Source: Pectinophora gossypiella
Taxonomy: Eukaryota > Arthropoda > Insecta > Lepidoptera > Gelechiidae
Length of the DNA stretch: 64,000 nucleotides
Reading direction: 5' to 3'
NCBI RefSeq assembly: GCF_024362695.1
Contig: NC_065408.1
Coordinates: 14,384,001-14,448,000 of the forward strand
In this document: positions 35,001 through 39,869 of the stretch, in pieces
Numbering within the stretch: position 1 is the first letter of the stretch
How the letters are laid out: every line of letters begins with the position of its first letter
Program-made: the position numbers and the translations under genes
The notes under the pieces: model-generated
Databases searched by the model: none
Seen by the model: only the letters and a program-made list of their open reading frames with translations
Told to the model about the DNA's origin: nothing

Positions 35001-35466
35001 ATTAAAAAGCGTTGATTTATTGAAGAAGGCTGCAGCATTACAAATGTTAAATGGACTTCCGAACGTCAACAATAGGATGAGTTCTGAGTCGATAGCGAAC
35101 TTGTTAACTAAGGGTATGGATCAGAAACCTACGGTGTTGGGTTCGGAACCCAACTTAGCGCTTAAGAATCAAGAACCTGTAAAGGATATTAACACGTCTA
35201 CTGAGAAACTGAACTGCTTAGAGAATAAGCAGAAGAGGTACAGCCTCAGTCAGGAGAGTAAAAAGGAGAACCAGGATTTTTACAACTTCCCGAGCTTGAG
35301 CGATTTGAGCTTTAATTTTACTAGTTTAGCCGCTCAGAAGATATTGAAAGGGGTCAGTATAAACAGTGTAGATACGCTTGTCGAGCTCAACATGGCAGCA
35401 AACAATTCGGAGAAGCAAAACAACCGTGAGGTAGCTGCCGTCTGCACGGACTTCGGTCTTGTATAG
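7895..35466 (+). CDS. Storkhead-box protein (STOX/knockout family), 5'-partial, five exons
   Basis: Exons 7895-8055, 12406-12602, 32592-32819, 33231-33385 and 33604-35466 join into one open frame of 867 codons plus TAG; every junction has AG/GT and the phases agree. The first exon encodes the second half of the storkhead-box winged helix, with the recognisable TPSQEVVYDTLAQLMQERK and a GFFIVTP end, which closely fits STOX1/2 and Drosophila knockout. Later exons give an Arg/Ser basic patch, a conserved SLLSRLFRRSGRSK segment with FPPTEWFNSK and HLHCVATQT, then a long Ser/Asn/Thr-rich, probably disordered tail. A hydrophobic C-terminal block near LSFNFTSLAAQKILKGVS precedes the end CTDFGLV. STOX proteins are DNA-binding regulators; in flies knockout is linked to motor-neuron development. 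The N-terminal exons lie outside the window. The middle intron is about 20 kb. Confidence 0.9.
8840..9050 (+). repeat. Dispersed repeat M, copy 1
   Basis: About 210 bp that recurs in reverse orientation at 57021-57235. Shared blocks include GGTACAATCAAAGAG, AATTATGAACCATTAGTTGT and GGTCTATTACAGAAACGACA. I see no coding potential or clear terminal repeats. The second copy lies inside a Helitron-like element, so this may be a small non-autonomous element or a segment of that larger one. Confidence 0.6.
9193..9522 (+). mobile_element. tRNA-headed SINE (family S1), full length
   Basis: About 330 bp. The head has a tRNA-like A box (TGGTCCAGTGGTTGAGC) and B box (GGTTCGAATCC), the two parts of an RNA polymerase III promoter. 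Then come a body with ATCACAAAAATCACTTTGTG, the shared core around GTGCTTCGGAAGGCAC, and a tail ending CACACGATAGAAGAAGAAG. AACTTGGAT recurs on both sides, six bases before the start and at the end, a possible imperfect target duplication. Confidence 0.85.
10454..10594 (+). mobile_element. Palindromic mariner-like MITE (family B), copy 1
   Basis: 141 bp flanked by TA on both sides, with ends CAGTCATGAGCA and its near reverse complement TGCTCGTGACCG. The two halves are imperfect reverse complements over nearly the whole length. A TA target and a CAGT terminus point to Tc1/mariner-type mobilisation (inference). There is no coding capacity. Confidence 0.8.
10786..10915 (-). mobile_element. SINE family S2 fragment (3' end)
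   Basis: Matches the 3' part of the SINE at 13363-13700 in reverse, including CCTAGCATTATCCCGC and GACAGGTCCGGTTT, and starts in an ATC/CAT microsatellite (10783-10803) that corresponds to the element's GATGATGAT tail. The head is missing. Confidence 0.7.
11750..11870 (+). repeat. Dispersed repeat J, copy 1
   Basis: Shares blocks such as CCAATTGG[A/G]GTA, AACTAAGT and GAGCCGTATCGCCGT with 26205-26345. Reverse-oriented relatives occur near 30110-30190 and 45480-45580. The family is unidentified and non-coding. Confidence 0.5.
11919..12252 (-). mobile_element. tRNA-headed SINE (family S1) with 12-bp target duplication
   Basis: A full-length copy in reverse orientation: a tail of TCTTCTTCTTATCGTGTGG, the shared core, then tRNA-like B and A boxes. 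TAACTCGTTGGT lies on both sides (11907-11918 and 12253-12264), a perfect 12-bp target duplication as made by LINE machinery. It sits about 150 bp upstream of a storkhead-box splice acceptor. Confidence 0.88.
12406..12602 (+). CDS. Storkhead-box gene, visible exon 2
   Basis: 197 nt, acceptor TTTTAG and donor GTGAGT. It completes the Glu codon and encodes an Arg/Ser-rich basic patch followed by an acidic segment and a conserved block with SDQEALHQLYGEI and HQCVQTNLADVI. It leaves one base of a Gly codon, completed by exon 3. Confidence 0.88.
12841..12925 (-). repeat. Degraded SINE tail (S4-like)
   Basis: Contains CATCCCACAGCTGAGCACAG followed by GCATAATCCACTCC, a decayed form of the tail seen at 24938-25030. 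That tail is related to the 3' end of RTE LINEs. No head is preserved. Confidence 0.45.
13363..13700 (+). mobile_element. tRNA-headed SINE (family S2), full length
   Basis: About 338 bp. The head resembles a tRNA (AGCCCAGTTGGTAGAACG as A box, CAGGTTCGAATCC as B box; an AAG/CTT anticodon-loop-like region is consistent with a Lys-type source, inferred). A long unrelated body and a tail of GATGATGAT follow. Fragments of the same family occur at 10786-10915, 19827-19941, 21218-21370, 45588-45775 and 56627-56777. Confidence 0.8.
14881..14998 (+). repeat. RTE-like LINE C-terminal fragment (HRQER subfamily)
   Basis: Reads as the final codons of an RTE-like LINE: VSYREVKELAFDRLEWK, then LHRQERDS and a stop, followed by a GATGATGATG tail. 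The fragment is heavily 5'-truncated. Relatives with the same ending lie at 17910-18155, 22430-22625, 23852-23935 and 42605-42715. Confidence 0.65.
14998..15150 (+). repeat. Dispersed repeat L, copy 1
   Basis: Shares GGCTAGTTTCCAA at one end and TTTTAGATCTGTCTTTATTT followed by AGTAATCAGAATT at the other with 43531-43710. At 43.7 kb the repeat runs into a hAT-like end (GGCACATCACTG). Non-coding. Confidence 0.5.
15617..15745 (-). repeat. RTE-like LINE C-terminal fragment, copy 2
   Basis: On the minus strand: RQWMRLAQDQKGWRE, then an Ala-Tyr-Thr-Gln region interrupted by a stop, then WVDTG-stop, followed by a TAGATAGATAG tail that appears on the plus strand as CTATCTATCTA. It is the same subfamily as 535-655 and clearly decayed. 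Confidence 0.65.
15852..16172 (-). mobile_element. tRNA-headed SINE (family S1)
   Basis: A reverse, nearly full-length copy: CTTCTTCTATC tail, CATCAACCCTGGTGTCAG, a diverged core with ACTTGTCTTACGAAGCACGG, and a decayed tRNA-like head with TTCGAACCCGGGACCTCC. It is more diverged than the copies at 9.2 and 12 kb. Confidence 0.8.
16612..16985 (+). mobile_element. Long-TIR foldback element (family D), copy 1
   Basis: About 370 bp. The left end ATTCCTGCAGACACC and the following TAATTTTATTTTAAGTTA are mirrored at the right end as TAACTTAAAATAAAATTA then GTCTGCAGGAATTA. The arms extend about 80 bp. The middle has AATAAAATAGGCATCTCCCT. Related copies lie at 19295-19545 (left arm lost) and 24056-24378. 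No coding capacity; the transposase family is unclear. Confidence 0.7.
17277..17446 (+). mobile_element. Foldback MITE family C, decayed copy
   Basis: The right arm matches the family: ATTCCACTTGATATCAAC, GAATCATGGTCTGAATC and GTTTTCGTTACGATGTC. A remnant of the left arm (GAGGGGGATGATTCAG) lies at about 17280. The centre and left terminus are eroded. Confidence 0.65.
17761..17870 (+). repeat. Dispersed repeat I, copy
   Basis: Shares CCTAATGGGGTGGGCAGAGC and the following CACAAGT with 43172-43400, the longest copy. Diverged relatives occur near 18895-19015, 27733-27800, 37087-37190 and 55053-55115. It is non-coding and probably an old SINE-like or 3'-LINE family; the type is not determined. 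Confidence 0.5.
17910..18155 (+). repeat. RTE-like LINE C-terminal fragment (HRQER subfamily), copy
   Basis: A decayed reading frame with GHVKQHDSFIEGKIDGKRGR followed by frameshifts, then the CCGACAAGAGCGCAGCTTT ending and a GAGAGAGAG tail. The closest relative is 22430-22625. Confidence 0.6.
18894..19015 (+). repeat. Dispersed repeat I, diverged copy
   Basis: Shares the GGGGTAGGCAGAGA and GACGAGCCTATCGCC blocks with the longer copy at 43172-43400 but is strongly diverged. Confidence 0.4.
19124..19265 (+). mobile_element. Palindromic mariner-like MITE (family B), copy 2
   Basis: 142 bp with TA on both sides, ends CAGTCATGAGTA and TACTTATGACCG. Same imperfect palindrome as at 10454-10594. 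Confidence 0.78.
19295..19545 (+). mobile_element. Long-TIR foldback element (family D), left arm lost
   Basis: Holds the middle and right arm of the 16612-16985 element: AATAAAATAGGCATCCCGCT, then TATCCGTCCCTTTCC and TTAAAATAAAATTAGATGG. Its outer left arm is missing. Confidence 0.65.
19827..19941 (-). mobile_element. SINE family S2 fragment (3' end)
   Basis: Matches the last third of the 13363-13700 SINE in reverse: CCTAGCATTATCCCGTTTTT and ACCTTCCAACCCGCG. Confidence 0.7.
20600..20655 (-). repeat. SINE family S3 tail fragment
   Basis: CATCATCAGCCCATTAACGT followed by CCCCACTGCTGGGGCACGGG, the tail of the elements at 50676 and 62986, cut off after about 55 bp. Confidence 0.65.
21218..21370 (+). 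mobile_element. SINE family S2, 3'-truncated
   Basis: The tRNA-like head (GTAGCCCAGTTAGTTGGTAG, AGGTTCGAATCC) and the start of the body match 13363-13510, then the match stops at about 21360. Retaining the 5' part is unusual for target-primed insertion and suggests later deletion. Confidence 0.7.
21700..22065 (-). repeat. LINE C-terminal fragment (RRTYIDQIGD subfamily)
   Basis: On the minus strand it reads FGHVERMKDSRTTKA, KVGCRAGRGRPRRTYIDQ and a following stretch with LRKGSVRS and MKRLMSVEEA, the end of an RTE-like LINE protein. The frame is broken upstream. It is a distinct subfamily from the intact RTE in this window. Confidence 0.6.
22430..22625 (+). repeat. RTE-like LINE C-terminal fragment (HRQER subfamily), copy
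   Basis: Reads with small breaks as KRGRGRPRITFMKQIKEKVQ, VVSYREVKVLAGRRE and an ending like LQRQERSS-stop, followed by a GAGAGAGAG tail. It overlaps no host exon. Confidence 0.65.
22954..23215 (-). mobile_element. tRNA-headed SINE (family S1), head truncated
   Basis: A reverse copy: CTTCTTCTATCGTGTGGATT tail, shared core with AACGGCTTAACGTGCCTTC, body with AAACTAGGGATCACAAAG. It stops at CCTACCGGG, so most of the tRNA-like head is gone. Confidence 0.8.
23852..23935 (-). repeat. RTE-like LINE 3' tail (HRQER subfamily)
   Basis: ATCATCATCA, then a stop-proximal segment with AAGAGCCACGCTCTTGTCGG, the reverse complement of the CCGACAAGAGCG ending seen at 14.9, 18.1 and 22.6 kb. Confidence 0.55.
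24056..24378 (+). mobile_element. Long-TIR foldback element (family D), copy 3
   Basis: About 320 bp. Left arm ATTCCTGCAGACACCTCC, right arm GGTGTTTACAGGAATTAA, middle TCGCTGGTATGCAAACCG. It is slightly shorter than the 16.6 kb copy through small internal deletions. Confidence 0.7.
24938..25208 (-). mobile_element. SINE with S1-type core and RTE-like tail (S4)
   Basis: Reverse orientation. The right side carries tRNA-like B-box sequence (GGGAATCGAACCCGG) and the shared core (AGCTTAACGTGCCCTCCGAA). The left side carries the tail CGTCCCACTGCTGGGCACAG, which corresponds to the 3' end of RTE LINEs. It therefore combines an S1-like head and core with an S3-like tail. Confidence 0.7.
25741..26048 (-). 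mobile_element. tRNA-headed SINE (family S1)
   Basis: A nearly full-length reverse copy: GTCTTCTATCGTGTGGGTTG tail, core with AACAGCTTAACGTGCCTTCC, body GGGATCACAAAGTGATTTTT, decayed head with GACCTCCGGATCGTGAGC. Confidence 0.8.
26205..26345 (+). repeat. Dispersed repeat J, copy 2
   Basis: CCCAATTGGGGTAGTCAGAC, then CACTTCACCGAGCTTTCTGT and GAAGAGCCGTATCGCCGTAA, matching 11750-11870. Confidence 0.5.
26615..26800 (+). repeat. Foldback family K, diverged copy
   Basis: Shares GGGAGTCTCATATCCC, TTTAAACGCGGTAAGAACCC and GTTATTATGTGTT with the hairpin at 51738-51852, as well as the following ATTATGATAATAACGGCGTA. Its left arm is not recognisable. Confidence 0.5.
28842..28958 (+). mobile_element. 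tRNA-headed SINE (family S1), 5'-truncated
   Basis: Only the last 115 bp of the family are present: GGCGGCTCAGTAATAACCAT, GGTTGATGAGGTTGGTAATC and the tail CACACGATAGAAGAAG. Confidence 0.75.
29090..29849. mobile_element. hAT-like non-autonomous element, 760 bp, with 8-bp target duplication
   Basis: The ends are TAGTGATGTGC and, in reverse complement, CGGTGATGTGC. ATCTCGTA flanks both sides (29082-29089 and 29850-29857), a perfect 8-bp duplication typical of hAT transposons. Inside are a TTG-rich microsatellite (29250-29330) and a LINE C-terminal fragment (29345-29545). I see no transposase frame. The same kind of terminus occurs at 36233-36599. Confidence 0.82.
29345..29545 (-). repeat. LINE C-terminal fragment nested in the hAT-like element
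   Basis: The minus strand encodes KRGRGRPPYSWWTSMSRL, then an intact stretch with TTLDRMSWRRKIGRADPT-stop, and a GAAGAAGAAG tail. This resembles the C-terminus of another RTE-like LINE. It lies wholly inside the 29090-29849 element, so it either inserted into that element or was captured by it. Confidence 0.6.
30110..30193 (-). repeat. Dispersed repeat J, reverse copy
   Basis: CTCAGTGAGGTGTGGGTAGT and CCAATAGGGATATGGTCGTG mirror blocks at 26205-26290. Confidence 0.4.
30194..30362 (-). mobile_element. tRNA-headed SINE (family S1), 3' half only
   Basis: Tail CTATCGTGTGGGTTGTGAGG, CATCAACCCTGGTGTCGG and a decayed core (AACGTCTTAACGTGTCTTCC). The head is missing. Confidence 0.7.
30575..30867 (+). 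mobile_element. tRNA-headed SINE (family S1) with small internal deletions
   Basis: A forward copy with the head GGTCCAGCGGTTGAGCGTTG, B box GGGTTCGAATCCCGG and tail CACAATAGAAGAAGAAG. The end of the core and the following segment are deleted (AAGCCGTTGCGTAGTCG). Only 0.2 kb separates it from the opposite-strand copy at 30194, so the pair could form a hairpin in RNA. Confidence 0.8.
31239..31384 (+). mobile_element. Palindromic mariner-like MITE (family B), copy 3
   Basis: 146 bp, TA on both sides; left end CATTCATGAGCA, right end TGCTCGTGACCG. One of the best-preserved copies. Confidence 0.8.
32292..32490 (-). mobile_element. Internally deleted SINE (family S1) with intact target duplication
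   Basis: The tail CTTCTTCTTATCGTGTGG and core are normal, then the sequence jumps from CTTACTTTCG to CCACAGAGGCC, the outermost head bases. About 115 bp of body and tRNA-like head are missing. GATAAACAAAC flanks both sides (32281-32291 and 32491-32501), so both termini are original. It ends about 90 bp before a storkhead-box splice acceptor. Confidence 0.8.
32592..32819 (+). CDS. Storkhead-box gene, visible exon 3
   Basis: 228 nt, acceptor TTCCAG and donor GTAAGT. It encodes a basic region with YGRPNKRRSASFPAPRS and RRHSLRIFGSSSKYLQRC, then a Ser-rich segment. Phases: completes a Gly codon on entry and leaves one base on exit. The first part is GC-rich compared with its surroundings, which helps mark it as coding. 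Confidence 0.88.
32820..33230 (+). other. Storkhead-box intron, 411 bp
   Basis: Begins GTAAGT and ends TTCCAG. AT-rich; no repeat or other feature recognised. Confidence 0.8.
33231..33385 (+). CDS. Storkhead-box gene, visible exon 4
   Basis: 155 nt, acceptor TTCCAG and donor GTAAGA. It encodes SLLSRLFRRSGRSKQ, then a block with FSAQFPPTEWFNSKAVHL and CVATQTNSK. I take this as a conserved module of the storkhead family. It ends in phase 0. Confidence 0.9.
33604..35466 (+). CDS. Storkhead-box gene, terminal exon
   Basis: 1863 nt ending in TAG. It follows a 218-bp intron (acceptor ATTCCAG). It encodes 620 residues rich in Ser, Asn, Thr and Pro with little predicted order: many SP/TP sites and short basic runs. 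The last 100 residues are less biased and hold FYNFPSLSDLSFNFTSLA, then a hydrophobic helix-like stretch and a C-terminal CTDFGLV. The 3' untranslated region may end after the AATAAA at 35800-35805. Confidence 0.92.
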   Translation, partial: ESLQSQTSYVSSYYDGSEISNRSSTLPRRHKRHLSTESGLAGSVHYDHSPIRQSSPSSGSLPRSTLSRSSTNKTILDHFGSPQRGSDPKLRDSPSGSLRRVDYSHSDHIMSTSGPSSLESTTTQRTPRKDKTQSDQNSPMKRSYHTNSSSGHSSLESHISDRTLKPSPSHNTHSAPGLSRAQSLVKVQSLQSSPKSLHKYRTKPPMVGGETVKNGKNTSPKTSPKNCPSTPKKTATPLHNKTLGNKVENPTMMATSNSNNSITLKVTTNTISQNGGTNTKVYVQNSPVRSVITFENGKVTETSNGSNIYIINDDRQVVSVQNGVTNQTSKNPTETSFDVCVEKNKQKFQEPEPIKVQENKFNKNSMNDTGMNNNRKLSLQIGGAANNNSFIYKNQLNNTNEVTSNPASPAIHNNIHNLETTTASNPSTPTKSYDNIIGSLGSLRYQKNSLSSTNGGLQANINSNSELKSVDLLKKAAALQMLNGLPNVNNRMSSESIANLLTKGMDQKPTVLGSEPNLALKNQEPVKDINTSTEKLNCLENKQKRYSLSQESKKENQDFYNFPSLSDLSFNFTSLAAQKILKGVSINSVDTLVELNMAANNSEKQNNREVAAVCTDFGLV

Positions 35467-35799
35467 TATCATCTAACTATTGTTAATTTTGTTAAAATGT
35501 ACAATATTAGTGTTAACACAGATGTAAGGTAGTTAGTTGTGTAACTTATTCGTAACTACTTTAACATGCTCTAGATACGCACTACGTTTAGTTTGAACCT
35601 TGTACTCGTTTTTAGATTTTGTACTCCCAATTTATCAAATTATCTTTTAATACCTATATCCTTCTAATGAATTTGTTTGTCTACTAACTTAACGAGAATA
35701 TCTTCTTAGAAATTATGTAACGCAGTATTCATATTCCATGTAATCTTCGAGCCGTATTCAGTAAATTCTTAGTTTGTAGCTCAGAGGAGTTAACGGGAC

Positions 35800-35805
35800 A
35801 ATAAA
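35800..35805 (+). terminator. Candidate polyadenylation signal of the storkhead-box gene
   Basis: The first AATAAA after the stop codon, 334 bp downstream. Other signals further on are possible. Confidence 0.4.
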
Positions 35806-36232
35806 ATGTATACCATCAGGTGGCCTAATATTTGGAAAACTTAGTGCCTGAGTCAATTGCAATAATGTAATTTCGATTTAAATTTTAGCAGTAATAACCT
35901 CACTAGTAGCACATATCTTCATCACACTAATAATTCATAATTTTAATTAGGAAATGTTGCCCTGATCAGCACCCACTCGTGCCATCACCTCCAGTGAAGT
36001 TGAGTACAAACTAGAATACATCTCCAATAAACAGAGTCCATCCAAAACGGGAATTTATAGGAACAATATGTAAAATGTATGTCATGTTTAAGTGCCATAA
36101 AAACCATAGTATTACGCTTGAGGTCGGCGAACCAGGCAAAAGGAATTGATAATGGTACATTGGTCCGTTGTAACAAGATTTGAGGTGGTGTGGCAGTTTT
36201 GTAGAATATCAACACAACTCAAACATCACAAA

Positions 36233-36599
36233 CAGAGATGTGCTGTTCCTGAGAATGTTCACAAGGTGGAAATGTTCTCGTTGTAAAAACTCTTTAATAA
36301 TAACGATGCTGGCCGCTTCTTTCAAATTGATCTTTTTTGTACTCTGGTCTTATTTGCCTAAAGGTTAGGTAATGAAGGGTGGTATTAATAAACTAATCTC
36401 TGCTTTGAGACTGCCCTCAAGATCATGTCATGTGACAGTTCTTATATAAAAACAGCGACTTGAGCATCATCTTGAGGGCAGTCTCAGCTGAGATTGATTT
36501 GTTAATACCACCCTAGGTTCTTTATGCATAAGTTTTGCGCATTATTACTGCCGAAAACGCTCCCAAAATGGGAAAATTCCCGGGAATTGCACATCACTG
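36233..36599. mobile_element. hAT-like element with 8-bp target duplication
   Basis: The ends are CAGAGATGTGC and, reverse-complemented, CAGTGATGTGCAATTCCCGG. ATCACAAA flanks both sides (36225-36232 and 36600-36607). There is no transposase frame. A foldback element (36376-36514) sits inside it. The termini match the family seen at 29090-29849. Confidence 0.85.
36376..36514. mobile_element. Foldback MITE nested in the hAT-like element
   Basis: 139 bp with inverted arms of about 48 bp: AGGGTGGTATTAA at the left end mirrored by TTAATACCACCCT at the right, and inner arms GAGACTGCCCTCAAGAT and ATCTTGAGGGCAGTCTC. The spacer is about 40 bp. Confidence 0.8.
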
Positions 36600-36632
36600 A
36601 TCACAAAGGAGTTTTAGAAACTTTACAATGTA

Positions 36633-36773
36633 CAGTCATGAGCAATATCATGTACCCACTTTAGAACCCTGTCGCACTATCATATTTGACATTTAGTGAG
36701 ACTTACGGTTTAATTTGTCAAAAAAGTTAATGTGACATGGTTTCAAAGTGTATACAATTAGTACTCGTGACCG
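36633..36773 (+). mobile_element. Palindromic mariner-like MITE (family B), copy 4
   Basis: 141 bp with TA on both sides; left end CAGTCATGAGCA, right end GTACTCGTGACCG. It begins 26 bp after the hAT-like element's target duplication. Confidence 0.78.
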
Positions 36774-37086
36774 TACTGTAATCTATAAACACGGCATGTA
36801 ATGTCTTGATGGGTTTAATGTGGACAAGTACTAATTTCTAAAAAGGATATTTCTAAATGTAAAGTTTCCTCCTGTATTTTCCAACACTGCCACACACCGT
36901 CAAATAGGTACAGAAACGATAAAGGGTAATATTTATTCATTAGGGAATGTATTCGGAAGTCAATGCATACTAGTTTAAGTGTCCAGTAACGCCATTTGTA
37001 AAAATGTATTAACAATATAAGTTGATGCTTTAAATTTTCGTTTCATTTCCTCTACCCAATACTATTTCGAGATCATACATTATGTA

Positions 37087-37190
37087 TACCCACACCCGTT
37101 ATCCCTAACGGGGAGAAATGTTGAAAAAGTCTGATGAATAAGAACTGTATGATGTCAAGTGATCGTCCATTATAATAGTTCATCATGTCA
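37087..37190 (+). repeat. Dispersed repeat I, diverged copy
   Basis: CACCCGTTATCCCTAACGGG and a following AAGTCTGATGAAT are faint matches to the family at 43172-43400. Confidence 0.35.
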
Positions 37191-37840
37191 AAAGAACATG
37201 CCTGAGAAATATAAATAAATATGAGAAAAGAATTTCTATATACTGCCAATGAAAAATTATACTAAAGAGCTCTAGAAGACAACTAACTTTATACATTGTT
37301 TTAAGTTTGCACGGTTATTATCATATTTAGAGCACATAATAACCCGTTATTATATGCTTTAACTAACTTTATACCCAGTGAATCATGTTGAACGGGCCAG
37401 TCACAAGAAACTGAATAACGAACCGTAAAGTGATACATTACAGTCTATTAAGAAGAAATATTGCTATAAGAAAAACACAATTTTTAAAAAGAGGTATTTA
37501 AATTTTTAGTCTAAGACAACATCAAGAAAAACAAATACTACCAAATTTGTACAATGTCAGAAAGTTGAAGATTATAGATACTTACGTATAGTTAAAGCAC
37601 CTTTCTAAAAGTATTTTAATATCTACACTATAAAATATACTAAAAACTAAAAAGCATTTGAACTGAATAAATAAAATATAAATATGTAACTAAAAGGAAC
37701 TACGAACATAGAAAAGAGCCTTACAATAGACTGGAGAATTAAATAATTAAGATTACCAATTTTAAATAGAATATAAAATTTATTTTTAAGTAAAAAATTA
37801 AGTAATAATGTGCTGTGCTACTTGATACTTCTATGTAATG

Positions 37841-38512
37841 CTAAGAACAGGTTATAGTACTGTGTTCCATTACATCTGTTACTTGTGACGGCTCTGTCTC
37901 AGTCTGCCCTTTGATAGAGTTCAACCAATCGTCAGTTGGATCTATTTTCTTTACATCTTCTTCATCAGAATTCTCATTCTTTCCTTCTTCATCGTTTTCT
38001 TTTACCTCAGTCTCTGGACCATTAACTTTCTTATCTTCAGCTACACTATCACAGGGTGTTTTTACTAGGGACGTATTGATATCTCTAAACTTTTTCGCGA
38101 CATCTTCTGTCCGTATAGCAACAAAACACACACAATCGTCAGTACGAGTGATTTCTTTCAATGCAGCCTCTTCTATTGCTTCTAAGTCCTCAAATTCTTC
38201 TTTAGTTAAATCCTCAATAGTCTTGTACGAGTACATGTGATCATCATTAGGACTAACATAGTCTTCCAACGTAAAAGTATTGCTATCAAAGTTCAGCCGC
38301 TCAAAATCTATAACGCCGTAACTACTTACATTTTCTAACAAAGCAGACTCGTTATCGAAGTTTATATGGATATTTTGAACACAATGTCTCTTCAAGTCTT
38401 TGTTGTCTTCGCATTGTTTACGTAGGGCGTCGAGTTGTCTCAAAGTTTTAAGTTCCCTCGCTTTGAGAGCCGCAAACACCCGTGCGAAAGACTTCCTCAC
38501 CGTTGATTTAAA
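37841..38512 (-). CDS. Uncharacterised coiled-coil gene, exon 2
   Basis: 672 nt including the stop. It carries nearly all of the protein: coiled coil, strand motif and acidic tail. It starts after the minus-strand acceptor TTTGAATTTCAG. The frame also opens further upstream into the intron, but the split model gives a clean Met start and canonical splice sites. Confidence 0.75.
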   Translation of the reverse strand, partial: FKSTVRKSFARVFAALKARELKTLRQLDALRKQCEDNKDLKRHCVQNIHINFDNESALLENVSSYGVIDFERLNFDSNTFTLEDYVSPNDDHMYSYKTIEDLTKEEFEDLEAIEEAALKEITRTDDCVCFVAIRTEDVAKKFRDINTSLVKTPCDSVAEDKKVNGPETEVKENDEEGKNENSDEEDVKKIDPTDDWLNSIKGQTETEPSQVTDVMEHSTITCS

Positions 38513-38628
38513 CTGAAATTCAAAGAACATTAATTAATGCCACGTACTACATAGAAATTATCTGAAATAATGCCGAAAATACTAACATTTTCAATATTTT
38601 CGTCGAAATCATCTGATTCACTCGCCAT
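37841..38628 (-). CDS. Uncharacterised coiled-coil protein, two exons, complete
   Basis: Exon 1 (38628-38587) encodes MASESDDFDENIEN; the donor is GTTAGT and the acceptor TTTCAG. Exon 2 (38512-37841) continues in phase 0 to the stop, giving 237 residues. An N-terminal coiled coil (residues about 15-50) has VRKSFARVFAALKAREL and TLRQLDALRKQC. A strand-like motif follows with HINFDNESALLENVSSYG, then a mostly acidic disordered region and a run rich in Glu and Asp. Near the C-terminus is DDWLNSIKG. The layout of a coiled coil followed by an I-x-F...LL...I...G motif resembles the region after B-boxes in TRIM-type proteins and the N-terminal part of NCOA4-like proteins, but I cannot assign it. It is convergent with the storkhead-box gene and divergent from Cds. 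Confidence 0.75.
38587..38628 (-). CDS. Uncharacterised coiled-coil gene, exon 1
   Basis: 42 nt, 14 codons, acidic (MASESDDFDENIEN). The start context on the minus strand is AAACATGG, a good animal initiation context. The intron is 74 bp. Confidence 0.7.
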
Positions 38629-39794
38629 GTTTACGTTCTACTTTTTTTTAAAACAGTGTTTTAGAGCCCATTTACTTTATACGACAACGCGTATACTCAG
38701 GATTTATGCTACACATATCTTATTAGACGGCGGTGGTGTCAAGATACAGATATTTCTGTTTGTGACTGCTACAAGAACTGTGGTAACTTTCTCTGACGGT
38801 GACATTAAAATTGTGTTGTAACTTAATAAAAGAAATAAACTACTATTATAAATATTATTGGCATTAATATTTATTATTATTTTATATTAATAAAAATGGT
38901 GATTGAAACAAAAGAATCAGCAACATTACCTAATTTATTTTCTGGTGAATTAAATGATTCTGGTGAATTAAAAAAATAAACTGTCTTTAGTATTTTATAC
39001 ATTAAAAACTGACACAACTTATAATCATCTGTAAGTCCTATAGGTGTGGGCAGGAAAGAATTTGTAATAGAATGATATCTACTATTTCTATTAGAGTAGG
39101 TAGACAAAGCCAGATTTTTCGATATTTGCTTGCAGCCTGTGGACATCTATTTTAAAAATTGAATAAGAATTTGATGTTTAATACATGTATTGTTTTAAAT
39201 CTTCTAGCTATTAAAAGGTACAAAATAGGCATGCACATGCACCGGTAGTCCGCATATCGATACGATAAAAGAGCCAGCCAACGCCGACGCTCGTGGCAAA
39301 ATACTGCATAAAAAAATCTGAATGCCATTAAACCGACAAGAAGATAAATAAACTTTTGGCTTATATTTTTATCGTACCCTGTATGGTCTTACCGCACAAT
39401 ATGCAAACATAGAGGGAAGTAGCATGTTAGCATACATGCTACTCATATTGATCATGGACGTAAAATTACCGTTTTTATCTACACTTAGGGTGCTGATGCA
39501 TTATTACTTTAAAAAAACTTTGTCGTTATATTGCAAATTGTAATTATACTAAACATAATTAATTAAGATCAGTATATTTAACGATTTTACAATAAAAAAA
39601 CTACTACGCGATTCTATGCACTACAACTGGCAACACTAATGAAAAAAACAAAATTATTGATTTTTCGTTTGACAAGTCGTCGAAAAACATCGAACTATTT
39701 TTCTTGTTCGTAAATGGATTAGAAATATTCAAGTTATTGTGGTATTTGAATTAAATCTAGATTCAGTGTTGTGCTGCATCTAGCTTGTGTAATC
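38629..39794. other. Divergent intergenic region (coiled-coil gene / Cds)
   Basis: 1166 bp between the two start codons, so it should hold both promoters. TCAGT at 39763-39767, about 30 bp before the Cds ATG, fits the arthropod initiator. A short direct repeat of TTCTGGTGAATTAAA lies at 38939-38970. No clear TATA box was placed, and no transposon was recognised. Confidence 0.6.
39763..39767 (+). promoter_or_regulatory. Candidate initiator of Cds
   Basis: TCAGT matches the arthropod initiator consensus and lies 28-32 bp upstream of the start codon. The call rests on a short motif only. Confidence 0.3.
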
Positions 39795-39869
39795 ATGAGT
39801 GAATTGAGACAGCGTCGCGGGGAAGGAGACGGGAATGACAAAGTGGAAACCGCTGGAGAATCCGATCAT
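39795..39869 (+). CDS. Cds exon 1
   Basis: 75 nt, 25 codons: MSELRQRRGEGDGNDKVE and a short acidic end. Donor GTAGCT, weaker than the consensus. The following intron is only 78 bp. Confidence 0.82.

Larger units (their letters stand above)
35467..37840. other. Intergenic region between convergent genes
   Basis: Holds the 3' untranslated regions of the storkhead-box gene and of the minus-strand gene. Positions 35800-35805 give AATAAA for the first; minus-strand AATAAA at 37779-37784 is a candidate for the second. A hAT-like element (36233-36599) with a nested foldback and a palindromic MITE (36633-36773) lie between. About 36800-37700 is AT-rich and otherwise blank. Confidence 0.65.
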
